Assembly: GCF_022701295.1 (NCBI RefSeq)
Contig: NZ_CP033204.1
Coordinates: forward strand, 3,038,001 to 3,102,000
Reading direction: 5' to 3'
From: Sphingopyxis sp. YF1
GTDB taxonomy: Bacteria > Pseudomonadota > Alphaproteobacteria > Sphingomonadales > Sphingomonadaceae
Length of the DNA stretch: 64,000 nt
Shown here piece by piece: positions 29,497 to 38,827 of this stretch. Each line of letters opens with the position of its first letter. Positions within the stretch are counted from its first letter, which is position 1. The translations under genes and the position numbers were made by a program. The notes beneath the pieces were generated by a model, which did no database searches, was not told the DNA's origin, and saw only the letters and a list, made by a program, of their open reading frames with translations.

Positions 29497-29841
29497 TCAG
29501 ATCGAGAAGCTCGACCCGCAGCCGCAACCCGAGGCCGCATTGGGGTTTTCGACCTTGAACGACGATCCGCCCAGCGAATCGACGAAATCGACGATGCAGC
29601 CGCGGACGAGATCGATGCTGACGCTGTCGACCACCAGCTTCACCCCGTCGGTCTCGGTGACGACATCGTCGACGTCGATGCCCTCGGCCAGTCCGAAGCG
29701 ATAGGTAAAACCCGAACAACCGCCACCGTCGACCGCAAGGCGGAGCGCGGCATCGGCCTCGCCCTTGCGGCTTGCGATCCAGCGGACGCGCGCCGCGGCG
29801 GCAGGCGAGAGGGTGATGTCGGAAAGCGGTTGCGTTGCCAT
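29497..29841 (-). CDS. erpA: iron-sulfur cluster insertion protein ErpA
   Basis: 114-residue A-type carrier that delivers Fe-S clusters to target enzymes. The three ligating cysteines are present: Cys42 (GGGCSGFTY) and Cys106/Cys108 in the C-terminal SGCGCGSSF. The middle VDSVSIDLVRGCIVDFVDSL is also typical. Start chosen at MATQPLSDITLSP; upstream open codons overlap the terminator of the M23 gene. No isc or suf genes are adjacent. Confidence 0.94.
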   Translation of the reverse strand: MATQPLSDITLSPAAAARVRWIASRKGEADAALRLAVDGGGCSGFTYRFGLAEGIDVDDVVTETDGVKLVVDSVSIDLVRGCIVDFVDSLGGSSFKVENPNAASGCGCGSSFSI

Positions 29842-29871
29842 GGGGTGAAGATAGGCGTTCCGGCGCAAATG

Positions 29872-29906
29872 AAAAGGGCGCCCCGGCCTTTGGCCGGAGG
29901 ACGCCC
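29872..29906 (-). terminator. intrinsic terminator after M23 peptidase gene
   Basis: On the minus strand a GC-rich stem (GGGCGTCCTCCGGCC, AAA, GGCCGGGGCGCCC, with small bulges) is followed by TTTTC. It starts 27 bases after the stop of the gene ending at 29933 and lies just upstream of erpA. Confidence 0.85.
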
Positions 29907-29932
29907 CCTCCTCTCCGACCTGAAAACTCGTG

Positions 29933-30670
29933 TTACTCGGGACCGCCCATCGCGACGTTCTTGCCGGTGATCGCGGCGATCGCCATCTGATCCGACCGGA
30001 CGAAGGGCATCGGGTTGACCGGCGCGCCCTCGATGCGGACTTCATAATGGAGGTGATTGCCGGTCGAACGGCCGGTCGAACCGACGTAGCCGACGATGTC
30101 GCCCTTCTTCACCTGCTGTCCGGGGCGGACGATGTACGACGACATATGGCCGTAGCGCGTCTGGATCATGTTGCCATGTTCGATTTCGACATAGTTGCCG
30201 TAGCCGCCGAGGCGCTGGGCGCGGCCAACGATGCCGTCGGCGGTGGCGTAGATCGCGGTGCCGTGCGGCGCCGGAATATCGATGCCGTTGTGGCGCGCAA
30301 CCTTGCCGGTGATCGGGTGGACGCGCATGCCGTAGGAGGACGAAAGCGACATCTGATCGATCGGGCGGCGTGAGGGAACAGCGATGCCGAGGCTGGCAGT
30401 CAGGCCGGTGTCGAGGCGCTTCCACGCCTGAAAGACCGCGCGGGCTTCGCTGTCCTCGCCCGGGGTCGAAACGCCGGGGTTGAAGCTGTCGTCGTCGGGT
30501 TCGTCGGGAACCACGATGCCGGCGTCGGCGCTGGTTTCGGCCGCCTGGACTGCCGGTGCCGTCAGGCCCGCCAGCGCCGTGGCGCAGAAAATGAGCCCGA
30601 AATGAAACTTTTGCGCAAGCGTTGCGTTTCGCACGTATCGACCCCGCAGTGTCCTGGTCGCCGGTGACAT
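29933..30670 (-). CDS. M23 family (LytM) metallopeptidase
   Basis: 245 residues. A hydrophobic N-terminal export segment (FGLIFCATALAGLTAPAVQA), an acidic linker (PDEPDDDSFNPG), then the LytM domain with zinc ligands His and Asp in RHNGIDIPAPHGT and HLHYEV, plus the family's SSSYGMRVHPITGK and GYGNYVEIEHGN. It probably cleaves peptidoglycan cross-links in the periplasm, or acts as a regulator of amidases. The ATG at 30670 lacks a clear ribosome-binding site; GTG at 30634 (RNATLAQKF) is a good alternative that leaves a more normal signal peptide. Confidence 0.9.
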   Translation of the reverse strand: MSPATRTLRGRYVRNATLAQKFHFGLIFCATALAGLTAPAVQAAETSADAGIVVPDEPDDDSFNPGVSTPGEDSEARAVFQAWKRLDTGLTASLGIAVPSRRPIDQMSLSSSYGMRVHPITGKVARHNGIDIPAPHGTAIYATADGIVGRAQRLGGYGNYVEIEHGNMIQTRYGHMSSYIVRPGQQVKKGDIVGYVGSTGRSTGNHLHYEVRIEGAPVNPMPFVRSDQMAIAAITGKNVAMGGPE

Positions 30671-30747
30671 TTTTACGCCGCCGGTGCCGGTTGCTTCTTG
30701 TGGATGGGATTATTCCCTGCCCGGGAGCGTTAGTGCTTGGGCAATCC

Positions 30748-31539
30748 TTACGAAGCAACAACCGCGTAGTATTCTTGCGTTAAACCGGCGTCGCGGCGCG
30801 CCGAGTCGTTGAACGGCGGCTTCAACACCCCCCGAAATCGCGATTTTACGAGGCTTTGCCACATCGGCTGCGGTGCGAATCCCCGTTCGTCGCACAGCCA
30901 TTCGAACCAGTCTGTGCCCGCGCTCACATGACGAATCTCGTCTTTGTAAATGCGTTCGAGGATTCTCGCCGACGCGTCGTCGCCCGTTGCCCGAAAACGC
31001 TCGATCGTCGCCGGCGTGACATCGAGCCCGCGCGCCTCAAGCACCATCGGCACGATCGCCAGCCGCGCCAGCGCGTCGTCGGCGGTCAGTTCCGCCGCCT
31101 CCCACAATCCGGCGTGCGCTGGGAGCGCACCATAGTGGCTACCGAGCTGCCGCAGCCGCCGGTCGAGCAACGCGAAGTGCATCGCCTCGTCGGCCGCGAC
31201 GCCGATCCAGTCGTCGACGAAGCCGCGCGGGAACTCGCCGCCGAACCGCCCGACCAGATCGACTGCGAGGTCGATTGCGACAAATTCGATATGCGCGAGC
31301 GCGTGCAGCATCGCGATCCGTCCACGTTCCGACCCGCCCTTGCGGCGGCGCGGCATCTGGTTCGGCGCAAGCAACTCGGGCGCCGCGGGCCACGCCGGGC
31401 GATCGGGCATGGCGATGTCGCAGCGATGCACCAGCTCACCCCGCCGCCAGGCGCGCGCGAGCCCGCGCGCCGCGCGCCGCTTGGCGTGCGGGTCGGCGGC
31501 GAGCAGAACCGCGCGCGCAGCGTCGCCGAGAGTCCGCAC
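30748..31539 (-). CDS. DUF455 ferritin-like domain protein
   Basis: 263 residues. The family is a diiron-type four-helix bundle of unknown function. Visible ligands are HALAHIEFVAIDLAVDL (Glu and His), DEAMHFALLDRRL, EARGLDVTP and YKDEIRHVSAGTDWF, the standard E, ExxH, E, ExxH-like series. The start is GTG at 31537-31539, overlapping the TAG stop of bcp by one base. Last gene of the glnE-bcp-DUF455 operon; pairing with a peroxiredoxin hints at redox or iron handling, which is inference. Confidence 0.87.
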   Translation of the reverse strand: MRTLGDAARAVLLAADPHAKRRAARGLARAWRRGELVHRCDIAMPDRPAWPAAPELLAPNQMPRRRKGGSERGRIAMLHALAHIEFVAIDLAVDLVGRFGGEFPRGFVDDWIGVAADEAMHFALLDRRLRQLGSHYGALPAHAGLWEAAELTADDALARLAIVPMVLEARGLDVTPATIERFRATGDDASARILERIYKDEIRHVSAGTDWFEWLCDERGFAPQPMWQSLVKSRFRGVLKPPFNDSARRDAGLTQEYYAVVAS

Positions 31540-32006
31540 TAGAGCGCCTTCGCGGCCTCCAGCACCGCGTCAGCATGCCCTTTCACGCGCACCTTGCGCC
31601 ATATCTGCACGAGCTTGCCGTCGGCGCCGAACAGGAAGGTCGAGCGCTCGATTCCCATATAGGTGCGGCCGTAGTTCTGTTTCTCAACCCAGGTTCCAAA
31701 CGCCTCGCACACCGCGCCGTCCTCGTCCGAGGCGAGCCGAACCGTCAGCCCGTATTTGTCGCGGAACTTGCACAGCTTCGCGGGCGCGTCGCGCGACACG
31801 GCGAGTATCTGCGCGTGCAGATGCGCAAATTCGGGGGCGAGGCGCGTGAAATCCTGCGCCTCGGTCGTGCACCCGGGCGTATCGGCCTTGGGGTAGAAGT
31901 AGACGATCAGCGGCGCGCCTTTCAGCGCAGCAAGGTCGATCGTCGCGCCGTCGGCATCGGCAAGTTTCACGGCGGGAATCGCATCTCCGATCGCGGGTGC
32001 GCTCAT
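31539..32006 (-). CDS. bcp: thioredoxin-dependent peroxiredoxin (Bcp/PrxQ)
   Basis: 155 residues, normal size. Reduces hydroperoxides using thioredoxin. The peroxidatic Cys46 sits in YPKADTPGCTTEAQDF, the PrxQ signature. No Cys follows five residues later, so it is not the classical CxxxxC form and resolving chemistry may differ. FGTWVEKQNYGRTYMGIERSTF is another family block. It overlaps glnE upstream by ATGA and the DUF455 gene downstream by one base. Confidence 0.93.
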   Translation of the reverse strand: MSAPAIGDAIPAVKLADADGATIDLAALKGAPLIVYFYPKADTPGCTTEAQDFTRLAPEFAHLHAQILAVSRDAPAKLCKFRDKYGLTVRLASDEDGAVCEAFGTWVEKQNYGRTYMGIERSTFLFGADGKLVQIWRKVRVKGHADAVLEAAKAL

Positions 32007-34720
32007 TGTTCAATCTCCTGTTCGGGTGGGGCGGACGGGCGAATCGATGCCCACCAGTCGCCGATCTCCTGCCGCGCGACATCGTGCGCAGCAAGCAGTT
32101 GCGGCCAGCCGGGTTCACCGCACGCACTGGCGACCAGCTGACGCGCCGCGGCGGTCGCAGGCTCGCCCTCGGGTGCGGTCAGCCGCAGCATCACGAGCAT
32201 TCGCGCGAGCAGGCCGTGCGCATCGGGCAGCGTCGCCGGTGCCAGCCCCTTACCCGCAAGGCAACGGATCGCCGCGGCGATGTTGGTGTCATGGCACTGG
32301 CCGCTGGCGAGCTGGGTGACCTGCATGGCGAATTCGAGATCGACAAGCCCGCCTGGGCCGCCCTTGATATCGAGCGCGCCCTTGGACGGCTTGTGCGCCG
32401 CCATCTTGTCGCGCATCCCGGCCGCGTCCTGGACGAGCTTCGCAGGATCGCGCGCCATCGCAAGCAGGTCGCCGATGATGCGTCCGACCTCGACGCGTGC
32501 GGCGTCCGAGCCATAAACCGGCCGCGCGCGTAGCAGCGCCATATGCTCCCACGTCCACGCCTCTTCGCGCTGGTAGCGCTCGAAGCTGTCGAGGGTGACG
32601 ACGAGCGGCCCCTGCGCGCCTTGCGGACGCAGCCGCGTATCGACGTCGTAGAGCTTGCCCGCGGCGGTCGGCACCGACATCGCCGCGGTCACGCGCTGCG
32701 CGAGGCGGTTGTAATAGGTCGTCGCGCCGAGCGGGCGCGGGCCGTCGGATTCGGCAAGATGGTCACCAGTAAAAAGATAGATGAGATCGAGGTCCGAGGC
32801 GTGCGTCAGCGCCCGCCCGCCGAAGCGCCCGAGCGCGAGCACGACAAGTTCGCTGTCGGGCACGCGGCCGTGCGTGGCGGTGAATTCGGCGAGTGTCGCG
32901 TCGGCGAGCACGCCGAACGCCGCTTCGGCGAGCTCCGAATAGCCGCCCGCAATGACGAGCGGATCGGTCGCGCCCGCCACAAGCTGCACGCCATAGGCGA
33001 AACGCCGTTCACCGACATGATCGCGCACCCGGTCAAGCAACCGCTCATAGTCGAGCCCCGCGAGCCCCGGCGCCCATTCGGCGGCGAGTCCTTCCTTGGT
33101 CGCCGGGGCATCGAAAGCGCGCTTGTCGATCAACCCCTCGATCAGTTCGACGCGCGTGCCGAGCGCGTCGGCGAGCGTCGGGGCGATCGACAATATGCGC
33201 GTCGCGATCTTCGCGAGTTCGGGTTGCGCCGCGAGCAGGTGAAAGAAGTTGATCGCGCTCGGCAGGCCCGACACCAGTTTGTCGAAGCGAACGAGCGCGC
33301 CCTGCGGATCGGGCGCCGCACCGAGCGCCTTCACCAGTTCGGGCAGAACCGTTTCGAGCGCGTCGAGCGCCGCGGGGCTGCGCAACGCGCGCAGCTTGCC
33401 ACCGCGCCATTCGGCAATCGTGCGCAGCGCCGCACCGGGCGGATCGAAGCCCGCCGCGGCCAGCTGCGCCGCCAGTTCGCCCTCGTCACGCGGCAGCCCG
33501 GCGATCACCGCGCGCTCGGCGACAAGGCGGTCGTAACAGGTCCCCACGTCAGCCACGACGGGTTCGAGCATCGCCAGCAGTCCGGCGCCGTCCGCATGGC
33601 CATCGAGCCGCGCCACCGCGTCGAGCGCCCCCTCCTGCGTCGGCAGGCAATGCGTCTGCTGGTCCTCGATCATCTGCAACCGGTGTTCGACCCGCCGCAG
33701 CACCGCATAATGGTCCGCCAGCCGCGCCGCGACCTCGGGCTCGATGCGCCCCGCCGCGGACAGCGCCGCGAGCGCATCGACCGTCGCGGGGGTACGCAGC
33801 GAAGGATCGCGCCCACCGTAGATCAGCTGGTGTACCTGTGCGAAAAATTCGATCTCGCGGATGCCGCCGCGCCCGCGCTTGAGGTCGTAGCCCGGACCGA
33901 ATTGCTGGCCTTGCGCGAAATGGTCGCGGATGCGGTCGCTCATCGCGCCGATTTCCTTGAGCTGCCGGAAATCGAGACTGCGGCGCCAGATGAAGGGATC
34001 GATCGCCGCCAGAAACTCGCGGCCGAGCGCGCGGTCGCCCGCCGAAGCCCGCGACCGGATGAACGCCGCCTGCTCCCACGCGAGCGCTTCGGATTCATAA
34101 TAGGAAATGGCGGCGTTCACCGGCAGCACGATCGGTGTCACCTCGGGATGCGGGCGGAGGCGGAGGTCAACGCGCAACACATGCCCGCCCGCAGTGCGCG
34201 CCGACAAGATTTCGACCATCCGCCGCGCGATGCGCACCGCGGCCTCGCCGGGATCGTCTCGCGAGCGGCGCGGCATGGTTGCGAGGTCGAAGATCAGGAT
34301 CGGGTCGATATCCGACGAGTAGTTGAGTTCGTGGCTGCCGAGCTTGCCGAGCGCGATCACCGCCAGGCCGCGCGGTTCCTCATCGGGAACCCGCTCGGCG
34401 AAGGCCGCGGCGAGCGCCGCGTCGCACGCAGCATCGGCGAAGTCCGAGAGCAGGCGGGTGGTCGTCGCGACGTCATGCTCGCCCGACAGGTCGCCGAGCG
34501 CAAGCAGCAGCGCATTGCGCCCGCGCCAGCGGCGCAGCGCGGCCATGACCTCTTCAGCGGCCGGTGGCGAGGTGAGGGCAGCGAGCGCCGCGTCGGTCCC
34601 CTCCGCGAGGAAATGCGCCACATCGTCGGGATAGAGTTCCGCCAGCCGCGCGAGAAAGGGCGCGTTGGCGGTCAGCCGGTCGAGCGCCGACCGGCGGCTG
34701 GAAGCATCGCGAACAGTCAT
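32003..34720 (-). CDS. glnE: bifunctional glutamine synthetase adenylyltransferase/deadenylyltransferase
   Basis: 905 residues. Controls glutamine synthetase by adding or removing AMP in response to PII. Two nucleotidyltransferase domains are seen: the N-terminal deadenylylating one with GSHELNYSSDIDPILIFD, and the C-terminal adenylylating one with LTHASDLDLIYLF, each holding the D-x-D metal site. The helical linker and the ending DLEFAMQVTQL are typical. First gene of an operon with bcp and the DUF455 gene. Confidence 0.96.
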   Translation of the reverse strand: MTVRDASSRRSALDRLTANAPFLARLAELYPDDVAHFLAEGTDAALAALTSPPAAEEVMAALRRWRGRNALLLALGDLSGEHDVATTTRLLSDFADAACDAALAAAFAERVPDEEPRGLAVIALGKLGSHELNYSSDIDPILIFDLATMPRRSRDDPGEAAVRIARRMVEILSARTAGGHVLRVDLRLRPHPEVTPIVLPVNAAISYYESEALAWEQAAFIRSRASAGDRALGREFLAAIDPFIWRRSLDFRQLKEIGAMSDRIRDHFAQGQQFGPGYDLKRGRGGIREIEFFAQVHQLIYGGRDPSLRTPATVDALAALSAAGRIEPEVAARLADHYAVLRRVEHRLQMIEDQQTHCLPTQEGALDAVARLDGHADGAGLLAMLEPVVADVGTCYDRLVAERAVIAGLPRDEGELAAQLAAAGFDPPGAALRTIAEWRGGKLRALRSPAALDALETVLPELVKALGAAPDPQGALVRFDKLVSGLPSAINFFHLLAAQPELAKIATRILSIAPTLADALGTRVELIEGLIDKRAFDAPATKEGLAAEWAPGLAGLDYERLLDRVRDHVGERRFAYGVQLVAGATDPLVIAGGYSELAEAAFGVLADATLAEFTATHGRVPDSELVVLALGRFGGRALTHASDLDLIYLFTGDHLAESDGPRPLGATTYYNRLAQRVTAAMSVPTAAGKLYDVDTRLRPQGAQGPLVVTLDSFERYQREEAWTWEHMALLRARPVYGSDAARVEVGRIIGDLLAMARDPAKLVQDAAGMRDKMAAHKPSKGALDIKGGPGGLVDLEFAMQVTQLASGQCHDTNIAAAIRCLAGKGLAPATLPDAHGLLARMLVMLRLTAPEGEPATAAARQLVASACGEPGWPQLLAAHDVARQEIGDWWASIRPSAPPEQEIEQ

Positions 34721-34762
34721 CGCCCTGCCCTATCACCCGCGCCGCGCCGCAAGACAAGGGCG

Positions 34763-35557
34763 TCAGGCCGGAACGGTCGCCTCGTTGAAGAAGAGCACCT
34801 GCGAGATCGCCGCGCGCAGCGTTGCGGGCTGGTAGGGCTTGGTGAGCAGGAAGGCCGGCTCGGGCCGGTCGCCGGTGAGCAGCCGTTCGGGAAAGGCGGT
34901 GATGAAGATGACGGGTAGCTGCACGTCGGTGAGGATTTCCTGCACCGCCTCGATCCCCGAACTATTGTCGGCGAGCTGGATGTCGGCGAGCACGAGGCTC
35001 GGCCGATGCTCCTGCGCCGCGGCGACCGCCTCGCCGTGCGTCGTGGCGATCGCGACGACATCGTGCCCGAGATCGCGGACGATCATCTCGATGTCCATCG
35101 CGATGATCGGTTCGTCCTCGATGATCAGGATTCGCGCGCGCGTCTGGCGATCGATCTCCTCCATCGCCTGCGCGATGAGGTCGCGCACCGTGGCGGCGTC
35201 GCGGCCGACGATCCGCCCCGCATCCTCCTCGCTGAAACCCTCGACCGCGGTCAGCAGCAGAGCCTGGCGCGCGAGCGAGGGGATGCGGCGCAGACGCGCA
35301 TCGGCGATGGCGATGTCCGCCGCGGCGGGCTCGGCAGGCACCCCCTGCTGCTCGGTGACCAGCCCGAAGTTGTCGTGGACCATGCGATAGAGCTGGATGC
35401 GGAGATCGGTACCGGTATCGACCGCGCCGGGATTCGCGACCAGGGTCTGGAGCAGGCTGGCGACCAGCGCATCACCGCTGGCCTGGCTCCCCGAAATTGC
35501 GCGGCCATAGCGTCGCAAATAGGGAAGATGCGGCGCAATCGCCTGACCCAATGACAT
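34763..35557 (-). CDS. phyR: PhyR anti-anti-sigma response regulator of the general stress response
   Basis: 264 residues. Residues 1-130 are a sigma-factor-like domain (sigma2/sigma4 of ECF type, with LLTAVEGFSEEDAGRIVG), and 140-264 a receiver with acidic pocket IIEDEP, phospho-acceptor Asp192 (LVLADIQLAD) and Lys in LTKPY. Known mechanism: phosphorylated PhyR binds NepR and releases the EcfG sigma factor. GGAG lies seven bases before the ATG. It is divergent from nepR, as usual in alphaproteobacteria. Confidence 0.96.
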   Translation of the reverse strand: MSLGQAIAPHLPYLRRYGRAISGSQASGDALVASLLQTLVANPGAVDTGTDLRIQLYRMVHDNFGLVTEQQGVPAEPAAADIAIADARLRRIPSLARQALLLTAVEGFSEEDAGRIVGRDAATVRDLIAQAMEEIDRQTRARILIIEDEPIIAMDIEMIVRDLGHDVVAIATTHGEAVAAAQEHRPSLVLADIQLADNSSGIEAVQEILTDVQLPVIFITAFPERLLTGDRPEPAFLLTKPYQPATLRAAISQVLFFNEATVPA

Positions 35558-35659
35558 AAACTATCTCCTCAAACGGGTCAGGCCCCGCCTCGAAACCTGC
35601 GCAAATCCGAGCGAATCGCGTCCACGCGCCATCGACGTCCCGGATTATTGCGCCTTGGC

Positions 35660-35684
35660 GGAACGATTTAGCCCCAAATTGGTT
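35660..35684 (+). promoter_or_regulatory. EcfG-type (general stress) promoter of nepR
   Basis: GGAAC at 35660-35664, a 16-base spacer and GGTT at 35681-35684, one mismatch from the known EcfG consensus GGAAC-N16/17-CGTT. It points toward nepR, whose chosen start lies about 84 bases downstream. This fits autoregulation of the stress module. No matching motif was found facing phyR. Confidence 0.72.
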
Positions 35685-35767
35685 TCATGGGGAAGGAACA
35701 AACGCGCCATTGCTCTTTGTCCGGCGCGCGGTTAGCAAAAGGCCCATGTCCAGCGGATGTACCGATA

Positions 35768-35938
35768 ATGTCGCCTAAATCCGGTTCCACGTCACGAGGT
35801 CCCACCGGAAAAGGCGCTGAAAAGAAGATGCCCAGAAAGGCGCAGGATGTGAACGACATCCTGCGTCGCGCTTATGATTCAGCGGTCGACGAATCGATTC
35901 CCTCATCGATGCTGGATCTTCTCAACAAACTCAATTGA
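35768..35938 (+). CDS. nepR: NepR anti-sigma factor
   Basis: 56 residues. The core QDVNDILRRAYDSAVDES and the IPSSMLDLLNKL helix match the two-helix NepR family that holds EcfG inactive until PhyR removes it. The start is not secure: ATG at 35768 gives a usual NepR length, ATG at 35825 (MPRKAQDVN) would leave only the helices, and an in-frame ATG at 35687 gives 83 residues. Unusually, no ecfG gene follows; the convergent tgt gene begins 20 bases downstream. Confidence 0.87.
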   Translation: MSPKSGSTSRGPTGKGAEKKMPRKAQDVNDILRRAYDSAVDESIPSSMLDLLNKLN

Positions 35939-35958
35939 ACTCAAAAAAGCTCAATTGA

Positions 35959-37092
<1,134 letters not shown>

Positions 37093-37171
37093 CTATGGCG
37101 GGCGCGGCGCTGAAAGTCGAGTTCGAGCCGAATGCAGCACGCGCAGACCGCCATCGAAGGGGATCACGGAG

Positions 37172-37222
37172 CCGGTCCCTCCCCCCCCCCCATCCGGCGC
37201 CGGCGGAGAGGGTGGGGCCGGC
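37172..37222 (-). terminator. GC hairpin with C11 tract between torF-like gene and tgt
   Basis: CCGGTCCCTCCCCC pairs imperfectly with GGAGAGGGTGGGGCCGG around a GGCGCC-containing loop. The left arm includes a run of 11 cytosines (37181-37191). It lies 21 bases past the stop of the porin gene on the minus strand and upstream of tgt. No T-tract follows, so terminator function is tentative. Confidence 0.45.
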
Positions 37223-37243
37223 CCGATCGCAGCCGCCGCCGGG

Positions 37244-38062
37244 TCAGAAGGCAGCGGTGACGCTGGCCATCACCGCGGCGTCGGCGATCGCGCCGCGCCC
37301 GTCCAGCCCCTTGCTGAAATTGGGCTGGAGGCGCGCCGCTTCCGCCTTGCCGATGTCGGTATCGACGTAGGAGAGATTGAGCGTCAGGTTCCGCCAGACT
37401 GCATCGACGCCGAGCGACCAGTCCCAGTAGCGGCCGGTCGGCGCGATGCTGGTACCGTTGGGACCGAGGCCGGGGTTGCCGTCCGAATAGCCGATATGCG
37501 CCTTCGCAGTCAGCGGCGTTCCCGCAATGGCGAGCGCGCCGTCGCCCCAGAGATAGAGATTATCCTGTTTTTGCCCGCGACTGTTCGGCGCGTTCGACAC
37601 ATTCGCGAGCGCATATTGTTTGGGCGCATAGGCGATGCCCGCGGTCAGCGTCGCCGGGCCGGTGATTCCGCTCAGCTTGACATAGGGCTCGGCGAAATCC
37701 GAATTGTCGGCGCCGCCGGGATACATGTACCAGACAAGCCCGACGTCGAGCGTCGCCTTGTCGGCAACCCGCGTCTTGAAACCCGCGATCAGGTCGAGTT
37801 CGATATTGGCGCCACCGAAGGTTCCCCAGCCGGCGAGGTTGGAGCCCCAGACGCCGGCGTAGAGCCCGCTGGCGTGCGTCAGCGTCAGGCCGCCCTGCAC
37901 CGCCATCTTCTCGTCGGTTTGCGAGACGCCGCGGAAGCGATAGTCGGAGGCCATCGCCGCCGTGCCCGAGATGGTGACGGGTTCGGCCGCCGCCTCCTGC
38001 GCGAGCGCGGCGGCCGGGAAAGCGCCGGCCAGAAGGGCGGCGATCGGAATGATGCGTTTCAT
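37244..38062 (-). CDS. TorF-family outer-membrane porin
   Basis: 272 residues. Signal peptide in residues 1-22 (cut at ALAQE), then the TorF start ISGTAAMASDYRFRGVSQTDE, a series of amphipathic beta strands ending in aromatic residues, and a terminal Phe (MASVTAAF), the outer-membrane barrel signal. Conserved internal pieces such as LYAGVWGSNLAGWG and WDWSLGVDAVWRNLTLNLSYVDT support the TIGR02001 family. Preceded by a promoter sharing its geometry with the kdp promoter, so it may be an ion-entry pore induced with Kdp (inference). Confidence 0.9.
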   Translation of the reverse strand: MKRIIPIAALLAGAFPAAALAQEAAAEPVTISGTAAMASDYRFRGVSQTDEKMAVQGGLTLTHASGLYAGVWGSNLAGWGTFGGANIELDLIAGFKTRVADKATLDVGLVWYMYPGGADNSDFAEPYVKLSGITGPATLTAGIAYAPKQYALANVSNAPNSRGQKQDNLYLWGDGALAIAGTPLTAKAHIGYSDGNPGLGPNGTSIAPTGRYWDWSLGVDAVWRNLTLNLSYVDTDIGKAEAARLQPNFSKGLDGRGAIADAAVMASVTAAF

Positions 38063-38138
38063 AGGATCCTCTTGATAAGGCCCCGGCCGGACTGGCGGAG
38101 GCTTGCGAGGGCGTCCGACTAGATCAGCGGCGCGTTTG

Positions 38139-38185
38139 AAATCGAGAGCGAGGGTGGCGCGGTTCCATAGTGTTTTCGCTATGCG
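38139..38185 (-). promoter_or_regulatory. KdpE-type promoter site A (porin)
   Basis: On the + strand: AAATCGAG core at 38139-38146 and, 20 bases on, half-site CATAG at 38166-38170. The second half-site at +11 is poor here, but an inverted CTATG lies at 38179-38183. Reads toward the porin gene (start 38062), leaving a leader of about 70 bases. One of four sites with identical core to half-site spacing. Confidence 0.65.
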
Positions 38186-38475
38186 CCGGGATGCCGTTCG
38201 GCCCGCGCGTCGGGTGGTGCGACGCGGCGCCAGCGTTCGGACACCTCGACGCATTCCCACAAGCCGCGCCCGACGAACAGCAGCGCGCTGCCGGCGCTCG
38301 CGCACAGGAAGGCGGCGGCCGACAGAAAGAGCAGAAGCGAGCCCGCATCACCCGGCGTCGCAGCGGGCGCCAGCTGGTGCAGGCGAACGGCAATCGCCCA
38401 GCCAGCCGCCAGCAGCGCGGCACCGACAGTGCGCAGGCCGAGATCGGCGGTGCGGGTTTGATGCCATTTCGTCAT
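38179..38475 (-). CDS. small two-helix membrane protein of a Kdp-linked locus
   Basis: 98 residues, no family recognised. Two predicted membrane helices (about residues 12-34, LGLRTVGAALLAAGWAIAV, and about 47-69, LLLFLSAAAFLCASAGSALL) flank a short periplasmic or cytosolic loop rich in Pro and Ala, with a basic, Arg-rich tail. GGAGG seven bases before ATG 38475 supports the start. A promoter of the shared kdp geometry lies about 50 bases upstream. Its last bases overlap the box of the porin promoter. Inferred to be made under potassium limitation; its job is unknown. Confidence 0.72.
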   Translation of the reverse strand: MTKWHQTRTADLGLRTVGAALLAAGWAIAVRLHQLAPAATPGDAGSLLLFLSAAAFLCASAGSALLFVGRGLWECVEVSERWRRVAPPDARAERHPGA

Positions 38476-38524
38476 GGGCAACCTCCAATCGGGAAGGCCG
38501 TCCAATTACGCAGGCGCGCGTAGC

Positions 38525-38568
38525 AATTCGAGAGCGAGACAGCGACGCGCGCGTTGAGATTGCATAGG
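38525..38568 (-). promoter_or_regulatory. KdpE-type promoter site B (98-residue protein)
   Basis: AATTCGAG core at 38525-38532, degenerate half-site CGTTG at 38552-38556 (same 20-base offset as the other sites) and a perfect CATAG at 38563-38567, 11 bases further. Reads toward the 98-residue gene starting at 38475. Confidence 0.65.
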
Positions 38569-38587
38569 ATTCGCGCGTGCGTGGGAG

Positions 38588-38743
38588 TCAGCGCAGCGCA
38601 TCGGCGCAGAAGGCGACGAGCGCGACCGCGCCGCACATATAGATGGTCAGGCGCGACGGCCCCTGCGCGCCGAGCCAGTCGACGAGGCGGTCGCGCAGCG
38701 CCGGCGGTGCGGGCGAAGGCTGATCGGTATCATCGCGGGCCAT
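38588..38743 (-). CDS. 51-residue single-pass membrane protein of the Kdp locus
   Basis: MARDDTDQPSPAPPALRDR, an amphipathic segment (LVDWLGAQGPS), then one hydrophobic helix (LTIYMCGAVALVAFCADAL) ending the protein. No family is recognised. There is no clear Shine-Dalgarno, but ATG 38743 is the first in-frame start after the promoter core at 38774-38781, leaving a leader of about 25 bases. The upstream open frame to 38803 would begin inside the promoter, so it is rejected. The dedicated promoter is the main argument that this gene is real. Confidence 0.58.
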   Translation of the reverse strand: MARDDTDQPSPAPPALRDRLVDWLGAQGPSRLTIYMCGAVALVAFCADALR

Positions 38744-38773
38744 GGACGCGGGACTAGCGGCGCGCGGCGTTGG

Positions 38774-38818
38774 AATTCGAGAGCGAACCACCGCCATTTC
38801 CATAGCAATTGCATAGGA
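38774..38818 (-). promoter_or_regulatory. KdpE-type promoter site C (51-residue protein)
   Basis: Best copy of the motif: core AATTCGAGAGCGA from 38774, and two perfect CATAG half-sites at 38801-38805 and 38812-38816, exactly 11 bases apart. The direct-repeat spacing is what OmpR/PhoB-class regulators such as KdpE recognise. Lies just downstream of the kdpE stop codon. Confidence 0.72.
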
Positions 38819-38827
38819 TCGGCGCGT

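Noticed and set aside
37181..37191. Run of 11 cytosines as a possible phase-variation tract
   Set aside because: It lies in a hairpin between the porin stop and tgt, not in a coding frame or between promoter elements. Slippage there would have no evident switch effect.
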